Source: an uncultured Alphaproteobacteria bacterium
GTDB taxonomy: Bacteria; Pseudomonadota; Alphaproteobacteria; Rs-D84
Direction: 5' to 3'
DNA length: 64,000 nucleotides
Assembly (NCBI GenBank): GCA_934232895.1
Contig: CAKQGH010000004.1
Span: 1-64,000 of the forward strand
The number at the start of each line of letters is the position of its first letter. Within the stretch, counting starts at the first letter, position 1. Below, piece after piece: positions 27,071-36,020 of this stretch. Made by a program: the position numbers and the translations under genes. The notes below the pieces were generated by a model. It did no database searches, was not told the DNA's origin, and was given only the letters and a program-made list of their open reading frames with translations.

Positions 27071-28996
27071 TTAGAAACCGATAAAAAATGATAGAGAAAA
27101 ACTTTCTATGGCACCTATCGTACGTTGACCTGTGCCATTCTGTATTTCGCCCCGGAACACCCATACATAGTCCGATGCATGATGGTCGTCATACGGATCG
27201 CTTTCTATGTATACTGGCTGACTATTAAAACTATATGGAAGATTTATCGCCTTGCCACTGGTCAGATATTGCATTCTGACACCATACAATTTTCCTAGGT
27301 TTACTTGGACACCGGCTCCGAAGCGAAATACCGTTGCGCGCATAGAGCCAGTTGTAGCACGCAGATATTTGCTTGATTCTATTTCACCGCTCAAAAAACC
27401 TATTGCACCAATACCATAAATATAGACATCTTCATAAGCAATTAAACCAAAGTTACCATAAACCGGCTCATTATACGACCAATTGACAACCTGGGCCTTT
27501 GGTGTGATGATAGGATTTTCTGGCTCGGAAAAATACCCCCAAAAACTATCTATTCCGGTGTGTTTACCATCATGATACTTATTAAATCTTAACATTTGAC
27601 ATGTTTTGCCGGCAGGACACGGGCGACCATTATACATATCTGAAAGTGGGACGAATTCGTATTTATAATAGTCATATGCGACGGTTGTTGGTTGAACATC
27701 CATTTTTTCCAATTGCAAACCGAGTGCCGCACGAACGCCGAATTTGTTGTTTATACGCATCCTCGTTCCCAACTCAAAACCAGCATCAACACTTGTGCCA
27801 TAATTTGAATATGTTCCCCCCAGGAATGCCAGACCCGCAAAGGCAAGTCGACCTTGAGCCCAATTACTATTGTCCTTGCTAAATGTACGAACACCAGACG
27901 AATAGTATGTTGTTTGACCGCCAGTCACAGATACGGATTCTGATATATCAACAAAATCTTTCTTTGAAAACACAACACGATGCTTATCATCTGGAGACAA
28001 TTCGCCGGTGATGTTACCTTTTATCTTGGTACCATCAACTGATACACTGACACCAGGATTGCGCTTTTTGAATGCGGAAAAATCTATCTTGCCGGGCAAT
28101 TTATCCATGCTGATAGTGTATTCACTGTCCGAGTATTTTGAAAATGTGCGTGCCTTTGTTATCTTAGTAGCCTCGGGGTTGTTGGCAGTGATTGTTTGTT
28201 CTATGCCCAATGGTGCATTAAATTTCACAGGTTCAACGCCGTGGTCAACACCATTAATGGAAATTCTGGAATTACCCAAACTGGTACGAACAGTTATGCG
28301 TTTGGTATCACGTTTTAATGTTTTTGATACTCGAACCTTGTTTTGTACAATCAATTTTTCCTGAACATCTGCATAGTTTTCTTTCGTAATTTCCAGTGTG
28401 TGCTTCCCGTTGCAAACATTGCCAAATTTAATGGGTGATGTACCTTGATATTTACCGTTGTCTAATGTGACAAATGCATTTGCCGGTGTTGTAATAATTT
28501 CAACTGGTGCACCGCGACAACTGGTGTCGCCAGCAACCTCGGTAAAAACTATCGACCCAGATGCAGACGCTGGCAATTTTGCCAGACGCTGCTTTTCTTT
28601 TTGAAATTCTCGTTGGGAATAGCGATATTGCACACAACCTACCCAGCCACCAGATTCTTTATCAACATCGCCTTTTTGACGTTCCAACCCCTTTAATGAT
28701 AATGTGCCAATAGACCGCTCATATGACCGGGTTGTGCCTGCGCTGGTGGTTTCATCGGCATAAAATTCGGATTGCACATTCAGCGCAACACCAAATAGAC
28801 GCCCAAGTTGGCTGTCTATATCACGTTCTGCCTTGTTGGCGGCATCACTGACACTGGTGTCTGAATATGTTTTTGCAACCAAATACTTATATTTTGTATC
28901 ATCGGTTGGGGTGCTAGTGGCCCAATCGCATTTATTGGCAAAGGCCGACGTGGTGCACAAAATCATTCCATACGCAAAAATGGCAATCCGTTTCAT
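27071..28996 (-). CDS. Secreted PEGA-domain protein with C-terminal barrel-like region
   Basis: 641 residues from MKRIAIFAYG (28996; GGGGGAAT upstream), with a signal peptide ending near AFA. Residues about 25-140 resemble the lipoprotein encoded upstream (LPP20-like: cysteine, YLVAKTYSD, AERDIDSQLG). PEGA-type repeats follow (APVEIITTPANAFVTLDNG...YQGTSPIKF, then RISINGVDHGVEPVKFNAPLG). The last 250 residues are Gly/aromatic-rich beta strands ending in SLSFFIGF, typical of an outer-membrane barrel. Surface glycan or envelope binding is the usual idea for PEGA. It forms an operon with the lipoprotein gene 16 bases upstream. Confidence 0.75.
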   Translation of the reverse strand: MKRIAIFAYGMILCTTSAFANKCDWATSTPTDDTKYKYLVAKTYSDTSVSDAANKAERDIDSQLGRLFGVALNVQSEFYADETTSAGTTRSYERSIGTLSLKGLERQKGDVDKESGGWVGCVQYRYSQREFQKEKQRLAKLPASASGSIVFTEVAGDTSCRGAPVEIITTPANAFVTLDNGKYQGTSPIKFGNVCNGKHTLEITKENYADVQEKLIVQNKVRVSKTLKRDTKRITVRTSLGNSRISINGVDHGVEPVKFNAPLGIEQTITANNPEATKITKARTFSKYSDSEYTISMDKLPGKIDFSAFKKRNPGVSVSVDGTKIKGNITGELSPDDKHRVVFSKKDFVDISESVSVTGGQTTYYSSGVRTFSKDNSNWAQGRLAFAGLAFLGGTYSNYGTSVDAGFELGTRMRINNKFGVRAALGLQLEKMDVQPTTVAYDYYKYEFVPLSDMYNGRPCPAGKTCQMLRFNKYHDGKHTGIDSFWGYFSEPENPIITPKAQVVNWSYNEPVYGNFGLIAYEDVYIYGIGAIGFLSGEIESSKYLRATTGSMRATVFRFGAGVQVNLGKLYGVRMQYLTSGKAINLPYSFNSQPVYIESDPYDDHHASDYVWVFRGEIQNGTGQRTIGAIESFSLSFFIGF

Positions 28997-29012
28997 TTTT
29001 ATTCCCCCAGAA

Positions 29013-29615
29013 TTATTGTTCAGACACAATGGTGTACTGCTCGCGAACCATGGCATCCCATTGCTGTGCGGCTTTCTTTTTCAGGTCATCTGATATACCC
29101 TTGCTGCCGTTCAGTGTGCGGTCTATTGCCTTTTTCATGTCGGCTTCACTGATTTTGACGCGTGCATATACAGAATAAAACATCTCTTTGTCATTATCGG
29201 CACTGACAGTACTCAAAACCTTTTCCCAATAACGATCGCTGACAACCGCCTTGGACATCAAAGCCTTGGCAGACTCTGTGCTAACAAATTGAACCTGGGC
29301 CGTGTCATATGTCGTGCCTTCCTCTGCGTTCTGGAACATGTATGTCAGATTCTGGTTTATTGCGCCCGCAATGGCATTTTTCGCATTATTTTCAGCGATT
29401 CTGTATCCCATAGAGATATTAGCTTTTTCAGCTGGAATTCGTGTCTCCCCCAAGAAATACAGGTCAGAGCCCTTTTTCGTCAGTGGTGTGCTTTCTTTTG
29501 CCCAGCTTGGTCGGCGACTCATATCGTCACTGCGTGCGATAACTTTGTCCGACATACCACCGCCACATGCGGCCAATAATGCGGCCATAGACGCCGCAAT
29601 TATAGATTTTTTCAT
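29013..29615 (-). CDS. LPP20-like outer-membrane lipoprotein
   Basis: 200 residues from MKKSIIAASMAALLAACGGG, with a clear lipobox (LAAC). The mature region contains RPSWAKEST, YFLGETRIPAEKANISMGYRIAENNAKNAI and a conserved-looking YSVYARVKISEADM segment, as in LPP20-type lipoproteins and FlgT-like N-domains. AAAGGGAAAG precedes the ATG. It is co-transcribed with the PEGA/barrel gene and likely functions with it at the outer membrane. A roughly 190-base structured leader lies upstream. Confidence 0.78.
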   Translation of the reverse strand: MKKSIIAASMAALLAACGGGMSDKVIARSDDMSRRPSWAKESTPLTKKGSDLYFLGETRIPAEKANISMGYRIAENNAKNAIAGAINQNLTYMFQNAEEGTTYDTAQVQFVSTESAKALMSKAVVSDRYWEKVLSTVSADNDKEMFYSVYARVKISEADMKKAIDRTLNGSKGISDDLKKKAAQQWDAMVREQYTIVSEQ

Positions 29616-29812
29616 GTTCTTTCCCTTTGGTTGTAAAAACACCCGACGGAGCGGGTGGTTGGAGGTTCAGAACTATAATGCGTTGAAAATAGCGGGCTTA
29701 TTCTTATATATCGCCACCCTCCAACCATCGGTTGGAGGTATTTTTTGTCCCCACGGACACAACGCATAAACGGGTTCTGACGCCCCAACACGGCATCGCC
29801 ATGTCGTCATAC
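29616..29812 (-). promoter_or_regulatory. Structured leader with attenuator-like hairpins
   Basis: In the leftward transcript there are three copies of the same 9-mer in alternating sense: CCTCCAACC (29738-29730), GGTTGGAGG (29726-29718) and CCTCCAACC (29665-29657). The middle copy can pair with either neighbour. Just after them an ACCCG/CGGGT hairpin (29656-29641) is followed by GTTTTT, only 20 bases before the lipoprotein ribosome binding site. This is the layout of an attenuator. Read rightward, hairpin 29718-29738 plus TATTTTTT is itself a terminator. Confidence 0.45.
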
Positions 29813-29840
29813 ATTTTATCATTGATGCGAATTTTTTCAA
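29813..29840 (-). promoter_or_regulatory. Promoter for the lipoprotein operon
   Basis: Minus strand TTGAAA (29835-29840), 16-base spacer, TAAAAT (29813-29818). It would start the leader described at 29616-29812. Confidence 0.55.
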
Positions 29841-29858
29841 GGTGATAATTAAGGCCAC

Positions 29859-29891
29859 AAAAAAATCCCGCCAGTTTGGCGGGGATTTTTT
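29859..29891. terminator. Terminator after the kinase/47-aa pair
   Basis: CCCGCC AGTTT GGCGGG stem with seven T on the minus strand and six on the plus strand. Confidence 0.85.
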
Positions 29892-29902
29892 ATCAGAAAC
29901 TC

Positions 29903-30046
29903 TTATAATCTAACCTCGGTCAATTTACCATTTACAACATACGGAACAGGCACGCCGGCTTTCTTGGCGGCATGGCGCGCACCACGAACCCCACGTCTGG
30001 CCAGGCGTTGTATTTTTTCCGATAAATTCAACCGACTTTTAGTCAC
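29903..30046 (-). CDS. 47-aa partner of zeta-like kinase (putative antitoxin)
   Basis: A short gene reading (M)TKSRLNLSEKIQRLARRG..., ending VPVPYVVNGKLTEVRL. It starts with GTG (30046) inside the last codons of the kinase gene (sequence GTGACTAA), so it is translated by coupling, and it ends just before the operon terminator. The N-terminal half is a basic amphipathic helix; the C-terminal half has a VP-x-NGK turn. No DNA-binding motif is evident. The overlap, operon terminator and basic helix support a real gene. The antitoxin role is inferred from its neighbour. Confidence 0.6.
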   Translation of the reverse strand: MTKSRLNLSEKIQRLARRGVRGARHAAKKAGVPVPYVVNGKLTEVRL

Positions 30047-30593
30047 TTTTCATACCCTTGAATTTATTATAGACACGTTCATTTACAATTTCAAGTCGTT
30101 TTGAATCACTGCGTGCGACCAACTCAAAACGTTCACCGCCATTATAATATAATTCCCAATATTTAACGTTTGGTATCGTTTTCCAAAAATTATTCAAACT
30201 ACGTTTATATCGACGAATTACATCAACCGTTGGCACATTATGCCCGCCTAACTTGACCCGCATTTTAATTCTGGCGATGTTTTGTTTAACCGTTTCAAGG
30301 AAAATATATACAAACACAATATCGTAATGTTCCTGTTTGGCCCGTTCTATGGCACGCAAATGATATAACCCAGAAATTGTTGATTCCAACACGAATGAAC
30401 ATCCGCCACGAAATAATTCATCCATCTGGGATAATAATATTTTGCCGGATTGGATACCTATTTTATCATTCAGGTTCTTGGCTATCTCGTCTGCATTCAG
30501 AAAGGTAATATCGTCTTCCCTGACTATTTCTTTGGCTAACGTTGTCTTACCACTGCCATTTGGGCCGGCTATAATATACATTATCTTGCTCAT
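30039..30593 (-). CDS. Zeta-toxin-like AAA/P-loop kinase
   Basis: 184 residues from MSKIMYIIAGPNGSGKTTLA. The Walker A P-loop is at residues 8-16, followed by FLNADEIAKNL (the substrate-binding aspartate of zeta toxins), FVLESTISG (the E-S/T motif at the active site) and a lid with RIKMRVKLGGHNVP and VIRRYKRSLNNFW. Zeta toxins phosphorylate UDP-N-acetylamino sugars and block wall synthesis; others of this clade are of unknown activity. It has its own promoter and is followed by an overlapping 47-codon gene. The start is supported by the promoter spacing. Confidence 0.85.
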   Translation of the reverse strand: MSKIMYIIAGPNGSGKTTLAKEIVREDDITFLNADEIAKNLNDKIGIQSGKILLSQMDELFRGGCSFVLESTISGLYHLRAIERAKQEHYDIVFVYIFLETVKQNIARIKMRVKLGGHNVPTVDVIRRYKRSLNNFWKTIPNVKYWELYYNGGERFELVARSDSKRLEIVNERVYNKFKGMKSD

Positions 30594-30600
30594 GGTTGGT

Positions 30601-30629
30601 ATTATAGCATAAAATACCCTTTGTTTCAC
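30601..30629 (-). promoter_or_regulatory. Promoter of the zeta-like gene
   Basis: Minus strand GTGAAA (30624-30629), 17-base spacer, TATAAT (30601-30606), seven bases to the ATG at 30593. There is no ribosome binding site, so a leaderless mRNA is predicted. Confidence 0.55.
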
Positions 30630-30630
30630 A

Positions 30631-30656
30631 TAAAAATCCCCGCCAGTTTGGCGGGG
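30631..30656 (-). terminator. Terminator of the HdeD-like gene
   Basis: CCCCGCC / GGCGGGG hairpin with a T-run on the minus strand. Confidence 0.8.
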
Positions 30657-30680
30657 TGTTTTATAGTTTTTTGTTGTTTA

Positions 30681-31325
30681 CTAATCCAATACGCTGCGTT
30701 TTAATTTCAGCAATTCGATATACATGTATATATCTGATGCCGCGTACAGCAACAATGTGATGGCCAGGTAATACACCACCGCAACCGGTGCCGCCATTGG
30801 CCAGAACAGTAATGCCACCGCCAACGCGACCAACGCAATTGCGACAACCAGGTCAATCACCCAATGGCCAAACCGTGCACGCGCCATATTGATGGCAAAC
30901 ACCAATGCACGCAATGCCTTGAAGAAAAACAGCACCACAAAAATCAATGCAATGCCGATAATTGAACCGGTCGGGTACACACAGAACAACACACCCAACA
31001 CTATGTTGACCAGACCGAATATTACATCAATCCAACCGCCGCCAATATTACGCGACACGATGAATCCGGAAATCGCGCGATACATTCCAAACAGCACCAA
31101 TCCGATGCCAATAATGAATGTCAGCACGGTCAAAATGGCAACTGGCTTGAAAAACATCCATATTGCCGCGGCACCGAACAATATGGCCTCGCATACCAAC
31201 AATGGTGCCGATTTATCGTACAGACGCTGGACCGCCGCCGCGGCCGGGTCCGATGGGGCACGCCGCACGCGTGTCGCACGCACGCGTTTTGGTGCATATT
31301 TTTTAACTGGTTCTTTTTTTGGCAT
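30681..31325 (-). CDS. HdeD/DUF308-like membrane protein
   Basis: 214 residues. A Lys/Arg-rich cytoplasmic N-terminus (about 30 residues) is followed by six hydrophobic helices arranged in pairs, with the DUF308-type pattern ILTVLTFIIGIGLVLFGMYRAI, GGGWIDVIFGLVNIVLGVLF and GIALIFVVLFFFKALRALVF. HdeD is linked to acid resistance in enterobacteria; function here is not known. AGGGAG precedes the ATG. Its promoter shares a long motif with that of the cysteine-motif gene at 34902. Confidence 0.8.
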   Translation of the reverse strand: MPKKEPVKKYAPKRVRATRVRRAPSDPAAAAVQRLYDKSAPLLVCEAILFGAAAIWMFFKPVAILTVLTFIIGIGLVLFGMYRAISGFIVSRNIGGGWIDVIFGLVNIVLGVLFCVYPTGSIIGIALIFVVLFFFKALRALVFAINMARARFGHWVIDLVVAIALVALAVALLFWPMAAPVAVVYYLAITLLLYAASDIYMYIELLKLKRSVLD

Positions 31326-31357
31326 ATTAAACTCCCTTTCCTTGTTTATGTGATAAC

Positions 31358-31387
31358 ATTGTAATACTTTTACCCCCGCGTTTCAAG
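31358..31387 (-). promoter_or_regulatory. Promoter of the HdeD-like gene with shared G-tract motif
   Basis: Minus strand TTGAAA (31381-31386), 17-base spacer CGCGGGGGTAAAAGTAT, TACAAT (31358-31363). The spacer and -35 are almost identical to those at 35934-35962. Confidence 0.65.
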
Positions 31388-31756
31388 TCCCGCGCATCGG
31401 CAAAAATTCATATAAACGGCATAACTGTGCACGATTACCGATATTGCAATACCACTACCCCGCCCGCTTATGCGGGCACCCCTTCGCTGGGCGAAGGGGA
31501 CGACGGGGGCTCAGAATACATAATAAAAAAAATTGTCATTCCTACGTAGGCAGGAATAGGATCTTGAAAATTACTCTCATTCGTTGTTGCACAATGTTCA
31601 ATAAAAATGGGTTGATACCAATATTACCGTATTCCGCAATATTCTGTGTTTGGCTCGTTGTCACTCGCACTGTATAGTCCCTATTCCTGCCTACGCAGGA
31701 ATGACAACATGGCAAGTGCGCCGAATGGCGCACTTCATTGCTCTCTGCTCTCTAAT
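31388..31756. repeat. Repeat-filled gap between HdeD-like gene and ssb
   Basis: Holds a TACCACTACCCCG element followed by a CCCCTTCGC/GCGAAGGGG palindrome (31479-31499), MITE-like copy 2 (31533-31707), a GTGCGCC/GGCGCAC palindrome and CTCTCTGCTCTCT next to the ssb terminator. No gene seen. Confidence 0.6.
31533..31707. mobile_element. MITE-like element, copy 2 (175 bp)
   Basis: Terminal inverted repeats of 28 bases (31533-31560 and 31680-31707; start TTGTCATTCC, end GGAATGACAA) match with one mismatch. The internal sequence is nearly the same as 18987-19161 and in the same orientation. No coding capacity, and no obvious target-site duplication. Confidence 0.7.
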
Positions 31757-31785
31757 AAAAACCGCCCCAGACGGGGCGGTTTTTA
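31757..31785 (-). terminator. Terminator of ssb
   Basis: ACCGCCCC / GGGGCGGT hairpin with A- and T-runs. Confidence 0.85.
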
Positions 31786-31799
31786 GTGACGCCATTCCA

Positions 31800-32249
31800 T
31801 TAAAATGGAATGTCGTCACCGATGTCGGCAACAGAAATTTCTTCGCGTGGGGCCGGTGCCGCCGCCGGGGCGTCATTCATTCCCTGGTCCAGGCTTTTTG
31901 CACCAGATAGAATCACCATTTGACCCGCGAATTGGTTCAACACAACCTCGGTCGTGAAAACATCGGTGCCCTGTTGGTTTTGCCATTTGCGCGTGCGCAA
32001 CGAACCCTCCAGATACAATTTGGTGCCCTTTTGCAACATACGTTCCGCAACATCAACCAAATTAGGATTGAAAATCACAACGCGATGCCATTCTGTTTGT
32101 TCTTTCTGTTCACCGGTCGTGCGGTCACGCCATCTGTCCGATGTGGCCAACGAGAAACTGACAACTTTTTGTCCGCTTTGCATTGTGCGCACCTGGGGTT
32201 CTTGGCCCACATTACCAACCAATATTACTTTATTTATACTGCCTGCCAT
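31800..32249 (-). CDS. ssb: Single-stranded DNA-binding protein
   Basis: 149 residues. The N-terminal OB fold (NKVILVGNVGQEPQVRTM, FSLATSDRWRDR, WHRVVIFN, LYLEGSLRTRKWQNQ) binds ssDNA as a tetramer. The low-complexity linker ends in the acidic tip GDDIPF, which recruits replication and repair proteins such as RecO. Divergent from rho; start ATG 32249. Confidence 0.96.
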   Translation of the reverse strand: MAGSINKVILVGNVGQEPQVRTMQSGQKVVSFSLATSDRWRDRTTGEQKEQTEWHRVVIFNPNLVDVAERMLQKGTKLYLEGSLRTRKWQNQQGTDVFTTEVVLNQFAGQMVILSGAKSLDQGMNDAPAAAPAPREEISVADIGDDIPF

Positions 32250-32324
32250 ATTCGCTTCCTTTGTTTAATTGTATGTTTAATGAAAGCAATTACGCGCCAA
32301 TAAATCAAGCAAAAATAACAAATC

Positions 32325-32353
32325 TTGACTTTTTGGGGCAAAAGGCGTATAAT
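32325..32353 (+). promoter_or_regulatory. Promoter of rho
   Basis: TTGACT (32325-32330), 17-base spacer, TATAAT (32348-32353). It leaves a leader of about 60 bases before the rho ATG, room for the autoregulation common for rho, though no specific structure was identified. Confidence 0.8.
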
Positions 32354-32419
32354 AGTCGGGTCAAAAGACAAGTTGGGCGCGAATTCTCGCAACACCCCAT
32401 TCCCACAAAAGGATTATTT

Positions 32420-33688
<1,269 letters not shown>

Positions 33689-33692
33689 CAGA

Positions 33693-33718
33693 AACGCGCC
33701 AATGGCGCGTTTTTTTTG
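33693..33718 (+). terminator. Terminator of rho
   Basis: AACGCGCC AAT GGCGCGTT with eight T. Confidence 0.85.
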
Positions 33719-33729
33719 GAAATACCCCA

Positions 33730-33954
33730 ATGAAAATATATCTGATTGCGACGGTTGCCGCATTTATTTTATTTGCGTTTGCCGCCGGGGCGCGTATCGG
33801 CACCCTGCGATGCGAACGCGGCATGGCACAGAGCGCAACCCAGCACCAAAACGACATAATTCAACACCAGGTACAAATAAATGAGAAAACTTTGCATACT
33901 GGCATGCGTGATATTCGCCGCATCTTGCGCGAAAAATACACCATTGCCGAATAA
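33730..33954 (+). CDS. Small inner-membrane protein, i-spanin (Rz)-like
   Basis: 74 residues. An N-terminal membrane helix (IYLIATVAAFILFAFAAGA) is followed by a polar, helical tail (GMAQSATQHQNDIIQHQVQINEK, HTGMRDIRRILREKY). A second gene begins inside it in another frame and encodes a lipoprotein. That nested membrane-protein/lipoprotein arrangement is typical of phage Rz/Rz1 spanins, which fuse the inner and outer membranes at lysis. No other phage gene is nearby and the tail is short for Rz, so this is a structural analogy, not a proven homology. Confidence 0.55.
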   Translation: MKIYLIATVAAFILFAFAAGARIGTLRCERGMAQSATQHQNDIIQHQVQINEKTLHTGMRDIRRILREKYTIAE

Positions 33955-34066
33955 TACTTGCCCACCATGCATACCGATATATGGGCGCGCAAATGATTGG
34001 GGCCAAATCAGTGACGATTTGGCCCGCAATATTTACCGACATAATCTGATATGTAGCGAAATTTAA
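33881..34066 (+). CDS. Nested small lipoprotein, o-spanin (Rz1)-like
   Basis: 61 residues: MRKLCILACVIFAASC gives a lipoprotein signal with modification at Cys16. The mature peptide is short, Pro/Cys-rich at first (NTPLPNNTCPPCIPIYG), then a helix (ISDDLARNIYRHNLICSEI). The first 74 bases lie inside the 3' end of the membrane-protein gene in a different reading frame, and the last four overlap the convergent ureohydrolase gene. AGG is the only ribosome-binding-like sequence. Size, lipobox, prolines and nesting all match Rz1. Confidence 0.55.
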   Translation: MRKLCILACVIFAASCAKNTPLPNNTCPPCIPIYGRANDWGQISDDLARNIYRHNLICSEI

Positions 34067-34905
34067 TCAGCCAACGCAATGCCGACCAATTCACGGACAA
34101 TTTCCGCACTTTGCGCATCATCGTCGCGTGGGGCATATTCCACAAATTCGAAACTGTGTGCATCGGGCGCAAACGCGTGTGTCAACTGGCGCGCGACAGC
34201 CAATGTTATGCCGTTTGGCTCGGGCACCAATACCGATTTGAACACATCGGCATCAATTGCATCAAAATCAAACGATACAACATACGGGCGACCGTCAATT
34301 TGGCGGAATATTTCCCCAATTACGGCGTCCAATCGGTCCGGCGAATTCAAATCATCGGGCGTGCGCATAAATATATTGTTGTCACGAACAAACTCTATTT
34401 CCGCCGGTTCATACGAACGCGAGCCCAAATAGAATATATTTTCGGGCTTTAATGCCGGCACGCGTTCTTGCAACCCCAACCAGCGTTCATCGCCCTGGCC
34501 CACCAATGCGCGCACATTTGTGCCATGTGGCGCCCCCGACGCCTGGGCACGGGATGATTCCGGCGTGTGAATATCCAAATGCGCATCAATGTAGACCAGG
34601 CATAAATCCTGGTCTGGGATACGGTCCGCCAACGCGGCAAAATGTCCAAAATTTACCGAATGGTCGCCACCAATCAAAACATGCGGCGTACGCGGTGTTG
34701 TTGCATAGATTTTTTTCTGGACCAAAAAGTTTTCACCAAAACGGTCACGCGCCCACAGTTCCGCATCATACGCATCTGGCACAACGGTTGTGCAATCACA
34801 ATCTGGGAACATTTTTTTGACCGCCGCCGGGGCCAATGCCGGCCCGCCCAAGACTACATTTGCGGTCGCGCCGCGTCCATATTCAATTCCAAATAAAGAT
34901 TTCAT
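34063..34905 (-). CDS. Arginase/agmatinase family hydrolase
   Basis: 280 residues of the ureohydrolase family, manganese enzymes that cleave guanidino groups. Metal-binding motifs are IGGDHS, YIDAHLDIHTPE and SFDFDAIDAD; PHGTNVRALVG also fits the family. The third motif lacks the usual Pro after the last Asp. Whether the substrate is arginine, agmatine or formimidoylglutamate cannot be told from the sequence. Its start overlaps the stop of the upstream cysteine-motif gene by four bases, an odd operon partner. Confidence 0.88.
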   Translation of the reverse strand: MKSLFGIEYGRGATANVVLGGPALAPAAVKKMFPDCDCTTVVPDAYDAELWARDRFGENFLVQKKIYATTPRTPHVLIGGDHSVNFGHFAALADRIPDQDLCLVYIDAHLDIHTPESSRAQASGAPHGTNVRALVGQGDERWLGLQERVPALKPENIFYLGSRSYEPAEIEFVRDNNIFMRTPDDLNSPDRLDAVIGEIFRQIDGRPYVVSFDFDAIDADVFKSVLVPEPNGITLAVARQLTHAFAPDAHSFEFVEYAPRDDDAQSAEIVRELVGIALAD

Positions 34906-35924
34906 TTATAAGACCCCACTATACTTTCGGCGGCAGATTTAATTTTTTGCAGCGACTGTTCGTACGACGCGCAATCACGCGCGATTTCCGAACGATATGC
35001 ATCGCGCAGGTTTGTCGCCATATAAAAGCACCCACGCAAATGCTGGGCGCAATAACTGTGCCCCGCCACAAACGCATTTTGACCATTGGTGCGGTTATCC
35101 GCACTGGACCAGTCAATATCCAACAAATTATCCAATTTAGTCCACGAATTATCCCCGGTGTATTTCCCCACACGGTCCATCCAATATTCATTCATTTCAT
35201 CATCAGACCACTGTTTCGTGGTTTTCAACGCCAATATTTTATTCACCAATTCCGTAATTGCCGGTTGGTATGTCGCGTCAATCTGGGCCAATCTGGAACT
35301 GCAAAAGCAACGATTATACGCCGTATCTTTGCGCTGGCAATAATCATTCATGCATTCGGTATAATCCGCATAGCACCGCGCCGATGTTATTGTTTCGCCC
35401 GTTGTGGTTGTTTGAACCAAATTGTCCGACGAACGCACAACCGATGACGCATCGTCACGCACGGCCCGCCCGCGCGCGGCACCGGTTGTCGACGACACAC
35501 CACGCATCATATTTGCATTACCCGTCGCCGAACGCGCAGTGGTGCGCCGCGGAACAACACGACGCGCGGTGGTTGAACTCGCACTTGATGCGGCGGATGT
35601 CGTGGTGCCAGTTGTTGTGGCGGCACGCGCCGCCGTCGTGGTACGCGGCACAACGCGGCGATTGCTGGACGATGCCGTTTGAACCGTACGCGCCAGCGTA
35701 TTTATCTGCGCATTATTTTGTGTTGGTGTCGTCCCAGGGTTCAAACTGGTCCGCATTTTATTGTTCATATATGGATACAAATTGTTGTATGTATTCGCAC
35801 TGACATACCCCGCGGCGGCATTTGACGACGTGCTGCGTGCACTGCGTGCGGCGGCATTCGCATCAATCTGCGCCACGCCCCCCACCAGGCACCCAATAAT
35901 CAAAATTCGCAAATACCTATACAT
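34902..35924 (-). CDS. Secreted cysteine-motif protein, paralogue of 157-2880
   Basis: 340 residues from MYRYLRILIIGC with a signal peptide ending near ANA. Residues about 30-185 are Ser/Thr/Arg/Ala-rich low complexity. Then comes the cysteine module C-x3-Y-x2-CM-x2-YCQ-x4-T-x-YNRC-x-CS, matching the module of the 907-residue protein, and at the C-terminus IARDC...KIKSAAESI, again matching it. It looks like a short version of the same family. The ATG at 35924 is nine bases from the -10 box; two GTG codons just upstream are alternatives. Operon with the ureohydrolase. Confidence 0.75.
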   Translation of the reverse strand: MYRYLRILIIGCLVGGVAQIDANAAARSARSTSSNAAAGYVSANTYNNLYPYMNNKMRTSLNPGTTPTQNNAQINTLARTVQTASSSNRRVVPRTTTAARAATTTGTTTSAASSASSTTARRVVPRRTTARSATGNANMMRGVSSTTGAARGRAVRDDASSVVRSSDNLVQTTTTGETITSARCYADYTECMNDYCQRKDTAYNRCFCSSRLAQIDATYQPAITELVNKILALKTTKQWSDDEMNEYWMDRVGKYTGDNSWTKLDNLLDIDWSSADNRTNGQNAFVAGHSYCAQHLRGCFYMATNLRDAYRSEIARDCASYEQSLQKIKSAAESIVGSYK

Positions 35925-35933
35925 CACCACTAT

Positions 35934-35962
35934 GATATAAACTTTTACCCCCCGCGTTCAAG
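35934..35962 (-). promoter_or_regulatory. Promoter of the cysteine-motif gene
   Basis: Minus strand TTGAAC (35956-35961), 16-base spacer GCGGGGGGTAAAAGTT, TATATC (35934-35939). It shares its upstream half almost base for base with the HdeD-like promoter. Confidence 0.6.
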
Positions 35963-35981
35963 CACAAAATAATATAAACAT

Positions 35982-36009
35982 TTGCAATTCAAAAAATTGC
36001 TGTTATAAT
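35982..36009 (+). promoter_or_regulatory. Promoter of tRNA-Pro
   Basis: TTGCAA (35982-35987), 16-base spacer, TATAAT (36004-36009), 11 bases before the tRNA. Confidence 0.7.
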
Positions 36010-36020
36010 CTGTGTCGTTT

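Noticed and set aside
29673..29858. 61-codon minus-strand open frame in the lipoprotein leader
   Set aside because: It starts upstream of the predicted promoter's -10 box and lies across hairpins; no ribosome binding site. Kept only as an observation in the leader finding.
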